Source: Campylobacter iguaniorum (GTDB taxonomy: Bacteria; Campylobacterota; Campylobacteria; Campylobacterales; Campylobacteraceae). From it: DNA of 64,000 nt. The notes below the pieces were generated by a model that saw only the letters and a list, made by a program, of their open reading frames with translations, ran no database searches and was not told where the DNA came from. Positions 51,812 through 62,075 of this stretch are shown here, piece by piece. The stretch is taken from NCBI RefSeq assembly GCF_000736415.1, contig NZ_CP009043.1, positions 496,001 through 560,000 of the forward strand, in the 5' to 3' direction. The translations under genes were made by a program, and so were the position numbers. Position 1 is the stretch's first letter; each line of letters opens with the position of its first letter.

Positions 51812-52606
51812 TTGAAAAAAATAACTATTGGCAACCTACAAGCCATGAAGGGCAAAGAAAAAATAGCTATGATAACAGCTTATGACGCTTTGTTTGCAAA
51901 GATTTTTGATGATGAGGTCGATATGATACTTGTCGGAGATAGCCTAAATATGAGCTTCAATGGCAAAAGTGAAACTATTGGAATCGGGCTTGAAGAGATG
52001 ATTTATCACGCAAAAGCTGTAAAAGTAGGGTGCAAAAGAGCTTATTTGGTCGTCGATATGCCTTTTGGCTCGACTGTCACTCCACAAATTACGCTTGAAA
52101 GCGCAGTTAAAATTTATAAAGAGACAGGGTGCGACGCTGTCAAAATCGAAGGCGGGGCAAATATGGCCGAAACTATAAAGCTTTTAAGTCAAAATGGAAT
52201 CGCAGTCATGGCTCACATCGGACTAAAGCCCCAAACTTCACGCGCGCTTGGTGGATATAAAATATCTGGCAGAGACGAAAATAGCGTAAATGAGCTTATA
52301 AATGACGCTCTAATTTTACAAGAAGCTGGAGCGGTGCTATTTCTCATCGAAGGCACTGTAAGCGAGGCTGCTGCTGAGGTGACAAAACGCCTTGGAGTGC
52401 CGACAATTGGTATCGGAAGTGGTGTGAGCTGCGATGGTCAAGTGCTTGTTTGGAGTGATGCTTTTGGATTTTTTGATGAGTTCCAACCTAAATTTGTCAA
52501 GAGATTTTTAAACGGAGCCGAGCTTATAAAAGGCGCTTTAAAAGAGTATGTAAATGAGGTCAAAACAAGCCAGTTCCCAAGTAGTGCGTATGAATATAAA
52601 AAATGA
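51812..52606 (+). CDS. panB: 3-methyl-2-oxobutanoate hydroxymethyltransferase
   Basis: 264 residues, first step of pantothenate synthesis: ketoisovalerate plus methylene-THF to ketopantoate. Marks are 'MITAYDALFAKIFDDE', 'ILVGDSLNMSFNG', 'AVKIEGG', 'GLKPQT', and 'IGIGSGVSCDGQVLVWSD'. Start is TTG after AAGGA. panC and panD are not nearby. The 3' end overlaps the rhodanese gene. Confidence 0.95.
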   Translation: MKKITIGNLQAMKGKEKIAMITAYDALFAKIFDDEVDMILVGDSLNMSFNGKSETIGIGLEEMIYHAKAVKVGCKRAYLVVDMPFGSTVTPQITLESAVKIYKETGCDAVKIEGGANMAETIKLLSQNGIAVMAHIGLKPQTSRALGGYKISGRDENSVNELINDALILQEAGAVLFLIEGTVSEAAAEVTKRLGVPTIGIGSGVSCDGQVLVWSDAFGFFDEFQPKFVKRFLNGAELIKGALKEYVNEVKTSQFPSSAYEYKK

Positions 52607-52901
52607 AAATATAGTCGATATTAGGCTTGCTAGCGAGTGGATGGAGTATGGCGTTTTGCCTGGATCTAAGCTCATCACTTATGAGATGGCAAGCGGGAAG
52701 CTCAACCCTATGTTTTTGCCCCTTATCGCTGGGAATTTCAAAAAAGATGATGAGATAGTTTTGATGTGCGAAACTGCCAAACGCTCAAAATCGGCTATGA
52801 AATTTTTGCAAGTAAATGGCTATACAAATGTCAAAGAGATCAAAGGCGGGGCTTATTATTTTGAGAAAATGGGTGCTAAATTTGAGCCATATCAAGCTTA
52901 A
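52590..52901 (+). CDS. Rhodanese-like domain protein
   Basis: 103 residues, a single rhodanese domain with Cys60 in 'VLMCETAKRSKSAMKFLQVNGY', the persulfide-carrying loop position. Probably a cytoplasmic sulfur-transfer protein; partner unknown. ATG 52590 lies 17 nt inside panB, without an obvious ribosome binding site, so it may depend on coupling. Ends 9 nt before ruvB. Confidence 0.8.
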   Translation: MNIKNENIVDIRLASEWMEYGVLPGSKLITYEMASGKLNPMFLPLIAGNFKKDDEIVLMCETAKRSKSAMKFLQVNGYTNVKEIKGGAYYFEKMGAKFEPYQA

Positions 52902-52910
52902 GGAAAAAAA

Positions 52911-53924
52911 TTGGATAGGATAGTTGAGATAGAAAAAGTAAGCTTCGAGAGCGAATATGAGGTGACTTTACGACCTGGAAGCTTCGATGATTATATAGGT
53001 CAAGAAAAGATCAAATCAAATTTAAAAGTATTTATAGAAGCGGCAAAAAGGCGTGGCGAGTGCTTGGATCACGTGCTGTTTTATGGTCCTCCTGGTCTTG
53101 GTAAAACGACGCTAGCTCATATAATCGCCACTGAAATGAGCTCAAATATCAAGATAACTGCTGCTCCGATGATAGAAAAAAGTGGCGATCTTGCAGCGAT
53201 TTTGACAAACCTTGAAGAGGGCGACGTGCTTTTTATCGATGAGATTCACCGCTTAAGCTCAGCTATTGAAGAGGTTTTGTACTCAGCTATGGAAGATTTC
53301 AGGCTTGATATCATCATCGGCTCTGGCCCAGCAGCTCAAACGATAAAGATAGACATACCTAAATTTACGCTCATTGGTGCGACCACAAGGGCTGGAATGA
53401 TTTCAGCGCCACTTAGAGATAGGTTTGGTATGCAATTTCGCTTGCAGTTTTACACGCCTAGCGAGCTTGCTAAGATAGTTAGCATTGCTTCAAACAAGCT
53501 TGGCAAAAGCTGCCAAAAAGAAGCGAGCTTGGAAGTAGCAAAAAGAAGTCGTGGAACCCCACGTATCGCACTAAGACTACTTAAAAGGATTAGGGATTTT
53601 GCTGAAGTCAATGATGAGAGCGTGATAACAAAAAACCGCGCAAAAGAGGCTCTCGATAGCCTTGGGGTTAATGATCTTGGCTTTGATGAGATGGATATAA
53701 AATATCTTGATATTTTGGTTGATGCTAAAAATCGCCCACTTGGGCTTTCTACTATAGCAGCGGCTTTGAGTGAAGATGAAGGCACTATTGAAGACGTGAT
53801 CGAGCCATATTTGCTAGCAAATGGATATATCCAAAGAACAGCAAAAGGCAGAACGCTAAGCCACAAAAGCTATGAGCTTTATGGTATTAAATTTACAGAT
53901 GATAAAGGTCTTTTTGATGATTAA
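52911..53924 (+). CDS. ruvB: Holliday junction branch migration helicase RuvB
   Basis: 337-residue AAA+ motor that with RuvA drives branch migration. Walker A 'GPPGLGKTT' (59-67), Walker B 'LFIDEIHRL', sensor '[10 protein letters not shown]' with 'PLRDRFGM', and a C-terminal winged helix ('[13 protein letters not shown]'). Start is TTG after AAGGA. Its end overlaps the next gene by 8 nt. Confidence 0.97.
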   Translation: MDRIVEIEKVSFESEYEVTLRPGSFDDYIGQEKIKSNLKVFIEAAKRRGECLDHVLFYGPPGLGKTTLAHIIATEMSSNIKITAAPMIEKSGDLAAILTNLEEGDVLFIDEIHRLSSAIEEVLYSAMEDFRLDIIIGSGPAAQTIKIDIPKFTLIGATTRAGMISAPLRDRFGMQFRLQFYTPSELAKIVSIASNKLGKSCQKEASLEVAKRSRGTPRIALRLLKRIRDFAEVNDESVITKNRAKEALDSLGVNDLGFDEMDIKYLDILVDAKNRPLGLSTIAAALSEDEGTIEDVIEPYLLANGYIQRTAKGRTLSHKSYELYGIKFTDDKGLFDD

Positions 53925-54984
53925 TCCACAAAACAAACCACAAAAGACAAACCGCATATTTTTTGCTATGTTTGCGATTTTTGTTTTATGCTTGGTCGTG
54001 TTTTTGTTTAAGTCTTATATCCTTACTATCAGCATTGGTGTGCTTCTAGCAATTGCAACTGCGAGCGTGCAAAATTTGTTTTTGAATCTGAGCAATGGCA
54101 AAAAAATGCTAAGCGCTGCGATTACTACTGTATTTTTGTGCTGTGTATTTTTTATTCCATTTATGTATGCTATGGCTCAAGTGGTTAAATACATCTCAAA
54201 TTTCGATATAAATAGCATAACTTCAAGCATTGATTATATAAAAAATTATGACATCAAATTGCCAGAAAGTTTTGAGTTTTTGGAGCCAAAAATCAAAGAA
54301 ATTATAGGCAGTATCAACATCACGGCTATTGCGTCAAAGGTCTTGGTTTATGCAAGAGCAAGCCTTGAAAAAAGCGCTTCGTTTTTTATAGATATTAGCT
54401 TTATTGCTCTGTTTTTCTTTTTCTCACATCTTTATGGAAGCGAGCTTGCAAGCTATGTCAAAAAGATAACTCCAATGGCAAAAAGCGAGCTTGAGTTTAT
54501 ATTTTTAGAAGTGGCAAACACAATGAGCGTGGTGTTTTACTCGACTATCGCTAATATTTTGTTGCAAGGCTTTTTGTTTGCGATAATTTCTTGGTATTAT
54601 GGATATGACGCGCTTTTATTTGGGATTTTGTTTGCTTTTGCTTCGCTTATCCCTATCGTTGGCGGAGCTTTAGTATATGTTCCACTTAGTATTTATCAGT
54701 TTAGTTTAGGGGACGCGAGTGGGGCTGTGGTGATTTTGGTTTATTCTATTTTGGTGATATCAACCTTGGCAGATAATTTCATCAAGCCTTTTATCATCAA
54801 AATCATCAATGAAAAACTCCTAAAAACTCCAGCCAAAATCAACGAGCTACTTATATTTTTTGCGATGATTGCTGGCATTACTAGTTTTGGATTTTGGGGG
54901 ATTATACTTGGTCCTGCCATCATCACGCTGAGTGCTGCGACGCTCAAACTATACGCACTGCTAAAAGAAAGAGATATAGTGTGA
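53917..54984 (+). CDS. AI-2E family (PerM-type) transporter
   Basis: 355 residues from ATG 53917, preceded by AAAGG. Seven to eight hydrophobic segments and the family signature '[15 protein letters not shown]' near the C-terminus, plus '[14 protein letters not shown]'. Family members include TqsA, an AI-2 exporter, and Na+/H+ antiporter-type proteins; PerM itself is uncharacterised. Although luxS occurs in this window, family membership does not prove AI-2 transport. It overlaps the mlaE-like gene by 4 nt. Confidence 0.82.
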   Translation: MINPQNKPQKTNRIFFAMFAIFVLCLVVFLFKSYILTISIGVLLAIATASVQNLFLNLSNGKKMLSAAITTVFLCCVFFIPFMYAMAQVVKYISNFDINSITSSIDYIKNYDIKLPESFEFLEPKIKEIIGSINITAIASKVLVYARASLEKSASFFIDISFIALFFFFSHLYGSELASYVKKITPMAKSELEFIFLEVANTMSVVFYSTIANILLQGFLFAIISWYYGYDALLFGILFAFASLIPIVGGALVYVPLSIYQFSLGDASGAVVILVYSILVISTLADNFIKPFIIKIINEKLLKTPAKINELLIFFAMIAGITSFGFWGIILGPAIITLSAATLKLYALLKERDIV

Positions 54985-56048
54985 GAGAGATTAAATTTGA
55001 AAATGGGGTTTTGGAGCTTGTTGGCGAGTTTGATTACAAGCTTAGCAAAGCTGAGATAAAATGTCTAAAATCTTTGAAGGCTGAGGCTTTAAACCTGCAA
55101 AGCTTATCAAAGATTGATTATAGTGTGGCTATATTTTTGGCTAAGACTTATGACTGCCCAAAGCTCATAAACTCAAATGCTAAATTTGATAAAATCTTTG
55201 AGCTAGTTAGCAATAAACCAATATTAGATATGAAAATACCAAATTTAAGCCAGTTAAATTTGATTGAGAGTTTGGGTAAAAGCTTTCTTGATATAAAGGT
55301 AAATTTAGTAAATTTTTGCGTATTTTTGGGTGAATTTTTATTTAATCTTATAAAAATAATTTTAAATCCTTTAAATTTGCGTTTTAAAGAGTTATCAAAT
55401 CACTTTAAAGACGCTGGTATAAAGGCGGTTTTTATCGTCTGTTTGACTAGCTTTTTGATAGGAATTGTTCTAGCTTATCAAGGTGCTAGCATGCTTGAAA
55501 ACTTTGGAGCTAGCATATTTGTAGTCGATATAATGGGTATCATGACTCTTCGTGAAGTCGGCCCGCTCATAGCTGCTATCGTCGTGGCTGGTAGGTCGGC
55601 TTCTAGCTACACAGCACAAATAGGCGTTATGAAAATCACCGAAGAGATAGATGCGATGAAGACTATGGGATTTGAGCCATTTAAATTTATAGTCGTGCCT
55701 AGAGTTTTGGCTCTGATTTTGGCGATGCCAGTGGTTGTGTTTTTGGCTAATGGTATAAGTTTGCTTGGTCAAATGCTGGTTTGTAATTGGTATTTGGATC
55801 TTAGTTTTATGGATTATATCGAGAGATTTAGAAGTAGCGTTGAGCTTAGACATTTTTGGGTTGGAGTACTCAAAGCTCCGTTTTTTGGGGCTGCGATCGG
55901 GCTGATTGGCTGCATGAGAGGATTTGAGGTAAGCGGAAGCACAAACAGTGTGGGCGACCTAACGACAAAAAGCGTTGTAAATGCGATATTTTGGATTATT
56001 GCATTAGACGCTGCGTTTTCTATCATATATACGGAGCTTGAAATTTGA
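54981..56048 (+). CDS. mlaE: MlaE-type ABC transporter permease
   Basis: 355 residues from GTG 54981 (GTGA overlap with the upstream stop). The first 100 residues look like a STAS-type domain fused to the permease; the rest has the MlaE core 'GIVLAYQGASMLENFGA', 'LREVGPLIAAIVVAGRSAS', and 'MKTMGFEPF'. It moves phospholipid between inner and outer membrane with MlaF and MlaD. This operon corresponds to the iamAB invasion-associated locus of C. jejuni. Confidence 0.9.
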   Translation: MREIKFENGVLELVGEFDYKLSKAEIKCLKSLKAEALNLQSLSKIDYSVAIFLAKTYDCPKLINSNAKFDKIFELVSNKPILDMKIPNLSQLNLIESLGKSFLDIKVNLVNFCVFLGEFLFNLIKIILNPLNLRFKELSNHFKDAGIKAVFIVCLTSFLIGIVLAYQGASMLENFGASIFVVDIMGIMTLREVGPLIAAIVVAGRSASSYTAQIGVMKITEEIDAMKTMGFEPFKFIVVPRVLALILAMPVVVFLANGISLLGQMLVCNWYLDLSFMDYIERFRSSVELRHFWVGVLKAPFFGAAIGLIGCMRGFEVSGSTNSVGDLTTKSVVNAIFWIIALDAAFSIIYTELEI

Positions 56049-56785
56049 TAAAAGCTAGCAATATAACAACAGCTTATGGCTCAAGAATCATGCACGATAG
56101 TGTGAGCTTTAGTGTGAAAAAGGGCGAAATTTACGGCTTTTTGGGTGGAAGTGGAAGCGGCAAAACCACGCTTATGAAAACACTTATTTATCTCAAAGAG
56201 CCACTTGGTGGCGAGATTTTGTTTGATGGGCAAGACATTTGGAAAGCTAGTCAGAGCCAAAGAGCTAAAATCCGCCTTGAAATGGGCGTGATGTTTCAGT
56301 TTGGGGCTTTATACAGTGCTATGAATGTCCTTGAAAATATAGGCGTAATGCTTAGAGAATATAGCAATTATAGCCTAAAAGATATTGATGAAATCTCTAA
56401 AATGTGGCTTATAAAAGTAGGGCTGAAGCTAGAAGCGGCGACCCTTTATCCAAGTGAGCTAAGTGGTGGTATGAAAAAACGCGTGGCACTTGCTAGGGCT
56501 TTGGCGCTTAGTCCTAGGATTTTGTTTTTAGATGAGCCAAACTCTGGACTAGATCCACTCTCAGCTAGAGCGCTTGATAGGCTGGTTTGCGATCTTAGAG
56601 ATAGTCTTGGCATAACAGTTGTCATGGTAACTCACGATATAGATAGCATTTTTGGGATACTTGATAGATTTTTGATAATAGATAATCACAAAATAGCTTA
56701 TGAAGGGGATTTAAGAGGTGCTTTGGAGTACGAGCAAAATCCTTTAAGAGAGCTATTTGAAATGAGGAGCATGAATGGAAAGTAG
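56045..56785 (+). CDS. mlaF: MlaF-type ABC transporter ATP-binding protein
   Basis: 246 residues starting at TTG. Walker A 'GGSGSGKT' (34-41), signature 'LSGGMKKRVALARAL' and Walker B 'RILFLDEPNSGLDPLS'. Energises the permease encoded just upstream; overlaps it by 4 nt and overlaps the MCE gene by 11 nt. Homologue of iamA. Confidence 0.93.
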   Translation: MIKASNITTAYGSRIMHDSVSFSVKKGEIYGFLGGSGSGKTTLMKTLIYLKEPLGGEILFDGQDIWKASQSQRAKIRLEMGVMFQFGALYSAMNVLENIGVMLREYSNYSLKDIDEISKMWLIKVGLKLEAATLYPSELSGGMKKRVALARALALSPRILFLDEPNSGLDPLSARALDRLVCDLRDSLGITVVMVTHDIDSIFGILDRFLIIDNHKIAYEGDLRGALEYEQNPLRELFEMRSMNGK

Positions 56786-57680
56786 AAGTTCATATTTTGT
56801 AGCGGGGCTATTTTTTTGTTTGACTTTGGGGCTATTAGTATTTTTCTTGCTTTATATGAATATAAATGGCAACAAAAGTGAAAACAGATATTATTATATA
56901 GAAACAAAAGAGCTTCCAAACGGAATCAAAAAAGACTCACAAGTGCGTTTTATAGGTGTTCCTGCTGGCTTTGTCAATGATATATATTTTAGCGATCCAA
57001 AAACTGCTACTATAGAGATAAAAATGAGTATCAAAAAAGATCTTCCGATCAAAAAAGATAGCCTAGCAGTCGTTGAAGTCCAAGGAATAAGCGGAATAGC
57101 ATACATAAATATAGACAAAGGCTCAAACGAATCTGAGACGTTTAATGAAAACGAAAAAGCAGTTATCAAAATGGGTGAGGGTCTGCTTGCCAAAATAGGA
57201 AATAGCGCTATTAGCTTGTCTGAAAATATAGCACAAAGCATAGCAAGAATAGAGCTTTTACTTAGTAATGAAAATATAAACAACATCGCTTTAGCCCTAA
57301 ACTCAATCAATAAATTTACAAGTACTTTGGCAAATGAGCAAAATTTAAACAACATAAACGGCACATTGAAAAATCTAAATTTGATATCAGATAATATATC
57401 TAAGCTAAATTTCGAGCCGTTAATCGGCAATATCAATAGCTTTTTGCTAGGAGCTCAAAAAAGCACTCAGACATTTGAAATATCGCAAGCCCAGCTACTA
57501 AAAAAACTACAAAGTGGTGAATACGACTTCAAAAGCGTGCTAAGCCCAACTTTGCAAAACACAAACGATACGCTTATGGAGCTTCAAAGCTTGATTTATG
57601 AGATAAAAAATACACTATTTAGACTAGAAGATAATCCTTATGAATTTTTCTTCAAAGACAGAAAAGGAGATGAAAAATGA
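56775..57680 (+). CDS. mlaD: MlaD/MCE family lipid-binding protein
   Basis: 301 residues: one N-terminal transmembrane segment (about 8-30), one MCE domain (about 40-120; 'VRFIGVPAGFVNDIYFS', 'VVEVQGISGIAYINI'), then a long helical tail with amphipathic repeats. The tail is longer than in E. coli MlaD and could form a periplasm-spanning coil. It acts as the periplasmic lipid-binding ring of the transporter. Confidence 0.9.
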   Translation: MESRSSYFVAGLFFCLTLGLLVFFLLYMNINGNKSENRYYYIETKELPNGIKKDSQVRFIGVPAGFVNDIYFSDPKTATIEIKMSIKKDLPIKKDSLAVVEVQGISGIAYINIDKGSNESETFNENEKAVIKMGEGLLAKIGNSAISLSENIAQSIARIELLLSNENINNIALALNSINKFTSTLANEQNLNNINGTLKNLNLISDNISKLNFEPLIGNINSFLLGAQKSTQTFEISQAQLLKKLQSGEYDFKSVLSPTLQNTNDTLMELQSLIYEIKNTLFRLEDNPYEFFFKDRKGDEK

Positions 57681-58234
57681 GATATTTAAGTTTGCTTGTG
57701 ATGGCATTTTTGATGAGTGGATGTATAGCAAAAGACGCTCCAAATATGAGATATTATGAGCTAAATGCTCTTCTTAGCTCTCAGCCAAGATGTGATAGAA
57801 GTGCGAATGTAGAGGTGTATGTAGAGCCTATAAAATCGCTAGATACTTTCCAAACTAGAGGGATTATTTATAAGCAAGATAATCAAATTTCATATCTTGA
57901 TAACTCTAAATTTATAGCATATCCTAGCGTGATGATATATAAATCTTTGATTTCGTATTTGGATTTTAACTGTAAATTTAAGCCAGTTTTGTCAAAAAAT
58001 GATGCAAAAGTGGTTTTGAAAATTTCACTGCTAAATCTTTATGCTAACAAAAATAGCGCAAATTTAGAGCTTTTTGTGAGCGTGATCCAAAATGATAAAA
58101 CCATAGCAAATAAGCTATTTAGAATCAAAAAAGATATGATTAAATTTAGCGATGAAGATATAGCTCTAGCGATGAATCAAGCGATGAATGAGTTTTTTAA
58201 GGAGTTGCACGAGCTTTTAAAAGAGCTGGCTTAA
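57677..58234 (+). CDS. ABC-transport auxiliary lipoprotein (PqiC/YmbA-like)
   Basis: 185 residues with lipobox 'FLMSGC' (Cys16). The domain ('[11 protein letters not shown]', '[20 protein letters not shown]', '[15 protein letters not shown]') fits the outer-membrane lipoproteins that accompany MCE systems. Coupled to mlaD by a 4-nt overlap; ends convergently with ybeY, overlapping by 4 nt. Confidence 0.82.
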   Translation: MRYLSLLVMAFLMSGCIAKDAPNMRYYELNALLSSQPRCDRSANVEVYVEPIKSLDTFQTRGIIYKQDNQISYLDNSKFIAYPSVMIYKSLISYLDFNCKFKPVLSKNDAKVVLKISLLNLYANKNSANLELFVSVIQNDKTIANKLFRIKKDMIKFSDEDIALAMNQAMNEFFKELHELLKELA

Positions 58235-58246
58235 GCACCAGTTCTT
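58221..58246. terminator. Hairpin at the convergent ends of the mla lipoprotein and ybeY genes
   Basis: AAGAGCTGG (58221-58229) and CCAGTTCTT (58238-58246) form a 9-bp stem with one G-T pair. Both stop codons lie within it. T tracts are weak. Confidence 0.45.
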
Positions 58247-58635
58247 ACTATAAGACTTTTTGGTAGATTGAAGCTTTCGATGATTTCTATCTCTTTTCGT
58301 CTCATCTCTCCGTCGTCATTTTCGTGGTCATAGCCAAGGACGTGAAGCAGACCATGGATAAAAAGAAGTGCGGTTTCATCGTCATTTGAGTGAGCATATT
58401 CACCAGCTTTTTCTTTTACGAGGTCTAAATTTATCACGATTGAGCCAATTGGGAAGTGCGGCACATACTCAAGTGGAAAGCTAAGAACGTCAGTTGTTTT
58501 ATCAATATTTCTTTGAGCTTTGTTGATTTCGTGCATCTCTTTGCTGTCCACGAAAATCAGCTCAACTTCGGCTTTTGTGAGTGAGTCGGCTATTTCATCT
58601 AATATTTTTGGATAAATTTCATCACAAACTATCAT
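58231..58635 (-). CDS. ybeY: Endoribonuclease YbeY (rRNA maturation factor)
   Basis: 134-residue metal-dependent RNase involved in 16S rRNA 3' processing and ribosome quality control. The zinc motif H-x3-H-x5-H is at His94, His98, His104 in '[11 protein letters not shown]'. It begins 1 nt after radA and is last in the tlpA-like/ftsY/radA/ybeY unit. Confidence 0.95.
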   Translation of the reverse strand: MIVCDEIYPKILDEIADSLTKAEVELIFVDSKEMHEINKAQRNIDKTTDVLSFPLEYVPHFPIGSIVINLDLVKEKAGEYAHSNDDETALLFIHGLLHVLGYDHENDDGEMRRKEIEIIESFNLPKSLIVRTGA

Positions 58636-58636
58636 C

Positions 58637-59980
58637 TTACATCCATTCTAAAACTTGTGTTATCTCTTTGGCGACAAAGAGTTTTAAGCTTGATTTTTCT
58701 ACTGGTTTGCTTGGCGCGATTGCGTTTTTAAACTTTTGCATGCTGGCTTCTTTGAGTCTTGCGTCTAGATTAAATACATCTCTGATTTCACCATTTAAGC
58801 TAAGCTCGCCCACAAAAACGCTTTCTTTGCTGATTGGGCGATTGCGAAAGCTTGATATTATGGCTGCTACGACAGCTAGATCGCAAGCAGTTTCAGCTAT
58901 TTTAACCCCGCCAGTTACGTTTATAAATACATCATAATGCCCAAGTGGGATTTCTAACTTTCGCTCAAGCAAGGCAAGTATCATATCAAGGCGGTTTTTG
59001 TCAAATCCAGTTGAGCTTCTTTTTGGGTAGCTACTTTCGCAAACCAAAGCTTGGATTTCGACTATCAAAGCTCTGCTTCCTTCCATCGTGACAGTTATGG
59101 CTGAGCCACTTACTGCATTTCCTCGTGTGAAAAATTTGCTTGTAGCGTCTTTTGCGCTGACAAGTCCAGTGGCATTCATCTCAAAAATCCCGACTTCGCT
59201 AGTCGAGCCAAAGCGGTTTTTAAATCCTCTTAAAATCCTAAGTTCTCTGCTGCTATCGCCCTCAAAATACAGCACGACATCGACCATATGCTCAAGTATT
59301 CTTGGGCCTGCGATTGAGCCTTCTTTTGTGATATGACCGATGATAAATATCGATATATCCTTGCTTTTAGCCAGTCTCATTAGCTCAAATGTTATCTCTC
59401 TTACTTGCGAGATTGAGCCTGGAGCTGAGGTGATGTTTGAGCTATAAAGCGTTTGGATTGAGTCGATGATGAGTGTTTTGTAGTTATTTTTATTTACTTC
59501 AGTAAGTATGGCGTCTAAATTTATCTCTGTTAAAAGGTATAAATTTTTATGGTTTGCATTTAGTCTATCGGCTCTCATTTTGATTTGTGAGTTGCTCTCT
59601 TCGCCGCTCACATACAAGACATTTTCGCCGTTTTTGGCTAAATTTGAGCCTATTTTAAGAAGCAAGGTTGATTTGCCAATCCCTGGACTGCCACCTATTA
59701 ACACAAGTGAGCCATCGACTAATCCACCTCCAAGCACTAAATCAAGCTCGCTGTCGCCGGTGGTTCTTTTGGATATTTCTTCTATTTGGATATCTGTGAT
59801 AGGCTTGGCTGCTGATGGAGAAGTGGTGGCTTTGGATATTTCTTTGATTACTTTGATTTGTTCGTTGCTAAGTTCTACAAAACTCTCCCAAGCCCCACAC
59901 TGCGGGCATCTTCCCATCCATTTGCTTTGTTGATTTCCACAAGCTTCACACTCAAATACTGTTGCTTTTGCTTTTGCCAT
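58637..59980 (-). CDS. radA: DNA repair protein RadA
   Basis: 447 residues. N-terminal zinc finger with Cys11, Cys14, Cys25, Cys28; RecA-like core with Walker A '[10 protein letters not shown]'; the RadA motif 'FKNRFGS'; and a C-terminal Lon-like domain ('[22 protein letters not shown]'). A branch-migration helicase acting in recombination and natural transformation. It starts 2 nt after the ftsY stop. Confidence 0.96.
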   Translation of the reverse strand: MAKAKATVFECEACGNQQSKWMGRCPQCGAWESFVELSNEQIKVIKEISKATTSPSAAKPITDIQIEEISKRTTGDSELDLVLGGGLVDGSLVLIGGSPGIGKSTLLLKIGSNLAKNGENVLYVSGEESNSQIKMRADRLNANHKNLYLLTEINLDAILTEVNKNNYKTLIIDSIQTLYSSNITSAPGSISQVREITFELMRLAKSKDISIFIIGHITKEGSIAGPRILEHMVDVVLYFEGDSSRELRILRGFKNRFGSTSEVGIFEMNATGLVSAKDATSKFFTRGNAVSGSAITVTMEGSRALIVEIQALVCESSYPKRSSTGFDKNRLDMILALLERKLEIPLGHYDVFINVTGGVKIAETACDLAVVAAIISSFRNRPISKESVFVGELSLNGEIRDVFNLDARLKEASMQKFKNAIAPSKPVEKSSLKLFVAKEITQVLEWM

Positions 59981-59982
59981 TT

Positions 59983-60849
59983 TTAGTCCAAATATATGGC
60001 ATCGCAGATTGTTTTGACAAACTCGCTTGGGTCAAATTTAACCAAATCCTCCATGCCCTCTCCAACGCCAACAAAAAGTATCGGCAGCTCAAGCTCTCTT
60101 GCAATACCAAAAAGTGCACCGCCTTTGCTTGTGCCATCTAGCTTTGTGATGATAACTCCATCAATGCTCACTATATCGTGAAATGCTTTTGCTTGAGCTA
60201 CACCTGCGTTTCCTTGCGTGCCATCAAGCACTAAGATTTTTTGATGTGGAGCAGAGTCCATAGCTTTGCCAGAAATTCTAACTATTTTTTCAAGCTCATT
60301 TGCTAGATTTTTTTGATTTTGTAAACGTCCAGCAGTATCTATGATGGCGTGGTCATAGCCTTTTGCAATGGCTGAGCTTATGGTATCAAAGGCAACTGCA
60401 GCTGGATCATGACCTTGGGCTGTTGCTACTATTGGGACATTTAGGCGAGTAGCCCAAGCTTTTAGCTGCTCAACTGCTCCAGCTCTAAATGTATCGCTTG
60501 CTCCTAAAATAACAGTTTTTCCATCTTTTTTATATAAATTTGCTAGTTTTGCTATGCTTGTTGTTTTTCCTGCGCCATTGACGCCTATTATCATCTGGAC
60601 AAATGGTTTGGCTTCAGTCTTTTTGCTATCATATAAGAAATAAGTTTGCATAACTCTTGAAAGGTCGCTTCTATCTACATTATTGCTTGGTGGTAGATAG
60701 TATATGATCTCTTCAACAATCTCAAAAGGCACGTCGGCTTCTAAAAGTAGCTCTTCAAGGACATCTTTTGTGATTTTTTTGTCTTTTGGCTTGCTTGAAA
60801 CGATCGAGCCGATAGTCTTTTCTAGCCCTTTTTTTAGAAAACTAAACAT
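59983..60849 (-). CDS. ftsY: Signal recognition particle receptor FtsY
   Basis: 288-residue SRP GTPase, essentially the NG domain with a short N-terminus. 'GVNGAGKTTSIAKLA' (G1), 'DTFRAGAVEQL', 'IDTAGR' (G3), 'TKLDGTSKGG' (G4) are intact. Targets nascent membrane proteins. The start shares one base with the upstream stop (TAATG). Confidence 0.96.
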   Translation of the reverse strand: MFSFLKKGLEKTIGSIVSSKPKDKKITKDVLEELLLEADVPFEIVEEIIYYLPPSNNVDRSDLSRVMQTYFLYDSKKTEAKPFVQMIIGVNGAGKTTSIAKLANLYKKDGKTVILGASDTFRAGAVEQLKAWATRLNVPIVATAQGHDPAAVAFDTISSAIAKGYDHAIIDTAGRLQNQKNLANELEKIVRISGKAMDSAPHQKILVLDGTQGNAGVAQAKAFHDIVSIDGVIITKLDGTSKGGALFGIARELELPILFVGVGEGMEDLVKFDPSEFVKTICDAIYLD

Positions 60850-61400
60850 TATAAAAGTACCTTTTTTATATCAGATTCAAGCATCTCTTCAGGGACTATG
60901 CCTACATAATGCGTTGCGTATTTTCCGTCTGGATAGTATAAAACCATATATGGTATGCCGACCACGCCACCAAGGGCTTTTGCAAAGAAGAAGTTCTCTT
61001 CGCCGTAAGCTATATTGTAGTTGATGTTAAACATTTTTATAAACTCATCCATATCTTGAGTGCTTCTTTCTTCCATCAAAACGCCAACTACTCTTAGCTT
61101 ATCGCTAAATTTGTTTTGCAAGCTTACTAAATGTGGTATTTCGGCTTTGCAAGGCGGGCACCAAGTAGTAAAAAATGAAAACAGCATAGCCTTATTATTA
61201 TCTTCTACGCTAAAGCCATTTTGTGTTTTTTGCATTGATAGTTTGTCGCCGTTGTTTAGAGCTAGAGAAAATGATCTTGTATAATCATCACTCATAACTG
61301 ATGTTTGATCTGTAGTTGCGTTTTCATCGTTTGTTTCATTTTTGCTACAACCATATACAAAAATCAGCAAAAATGCTATAATTAAGGTCTTTGATTTCAT
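60849..61400 (-). CDS. TlpA/ResA-like thioredoxin-fold lipoprotein
   Basis: 183 residues with lipobox 'FVYGC' (Cys18) and a thioredoxin-like domain whose active site is Cys81-Pro-Pro-Cys84 in 'FFTTWCPPCKAEIPHL'. The cis-proline region 'GGVVGIPYMVLYYPDG' follows. Probably a periplasmic reductant, for example in cytochrome c maturation, which fits the many heme proteins in the window; the partner is not shown. First gene of the ftsY-radA-ybeY unit. Confidence 0.88.
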   Translation of the reverse strand: MKSKTLIIAFLLIFVYGCSKNETNDENATTDQTSVMSDDYTRSFSLALNNGDKLSMQKTQNGFSVEDNNKAMLFSFFTTWCPPCKAEIPHLVSLQNKFSDKLRVVGVLMEERSTQDMDEFIKMFNINYNIAYGEENFFFAKALGGVVGIPYMVLYYPDGKYATHYVGIVPEEMLESDIKKVLL

Positions 61401-61448
61401 TTGTTTTCCTATGGATTAAATTCCAATATTATACATAAAGTTTATAAA

Positions 61449-62075
61449 ATGGGTTTTAAATTTGATAAAAATAGCTATAGAATATATGCAAAGAACAGGC
61501 TTAAAACTATAGCCAGACTAAGAGCAAAATGTTATAGCTATAAGCTGCATAAGACTTTTTTAAATTTACTTGATGATCTAAAAGTCAAAAACATACTCAT
61601 ATTTACACCGCTTTTTTATGAGCCAGATTTCTTAAAGCTTAGGCCACGTTTAGCTAAGAAATATAATATACTTTTGCCTTTTATGGTAGATAAAAGTTTA
61701 AAAATGGTAAAATTAAGATTGCCTTTTAAAATATCTAAATTTAATGTTAGAGAGGCAAATGATTCAAACGCTTTTTTAAAACGTATTGATCTGGCTGTTA
61801 TTCCTGTGATTGGGGTTGACGGAAGTATGGCTAGAATAGGACATGGAATGGGTTATTATGATAAATTTATATCAAATTTAGGCTATAGACCAAAGATACT
61901 CTTTGTCCAAATAGAAGATTTTTATATTAAAGAAAAAATTTGTGATTTGCATGATATTACATGTGATTTTTATATAACCCCAAAAAGAAATTATATAAGG
62001 GTAAATAATGATAGAGATTTTGATCGGCTTAGGAGCCGGAGTTGTAGGTGTTGGCGCAGGATACGTAGTCGCTAA
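61449..62075 (+). CDS. 5-formyltetrahydrofolate cyclo-ligase
   Basis: 208 residues from ATG 61449; an in-frame ATG at 61401 would begin within the promoter region. The MTHFS signature 'GVDGSMARIGHGMGYYDKF' near residue 135 is clear, with basic ATP-binding residues at the N-terminus ('AKNRLKTIARLRAKCY'). It converts 5-formyl-THF to 5,10-methenyl-THF. The C-terminus overlaps rny by 68 nt in another frame, and the last 20 or so Arg-rich residues are probably non-functional. Confidence 0.85.
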   Translation: MGFKFDKNSYRIYAKNRLKTIARLRAKCYSYKLHKTFLNLLDDLKVKNILIFTPLFYEPDFLKLRPRLAKKYNILLPFMVDKSLKMVKLRLPFKISKFNVREANDSNAFLKRIDLAVIPVIGVDGSMARIGHGMGYYDKFISNLGYRPKILFVQIEDFYIKEKICDLHDITCDFYITPKRNYIRVNNDRDFDRLRSRSCRCWRRIRSR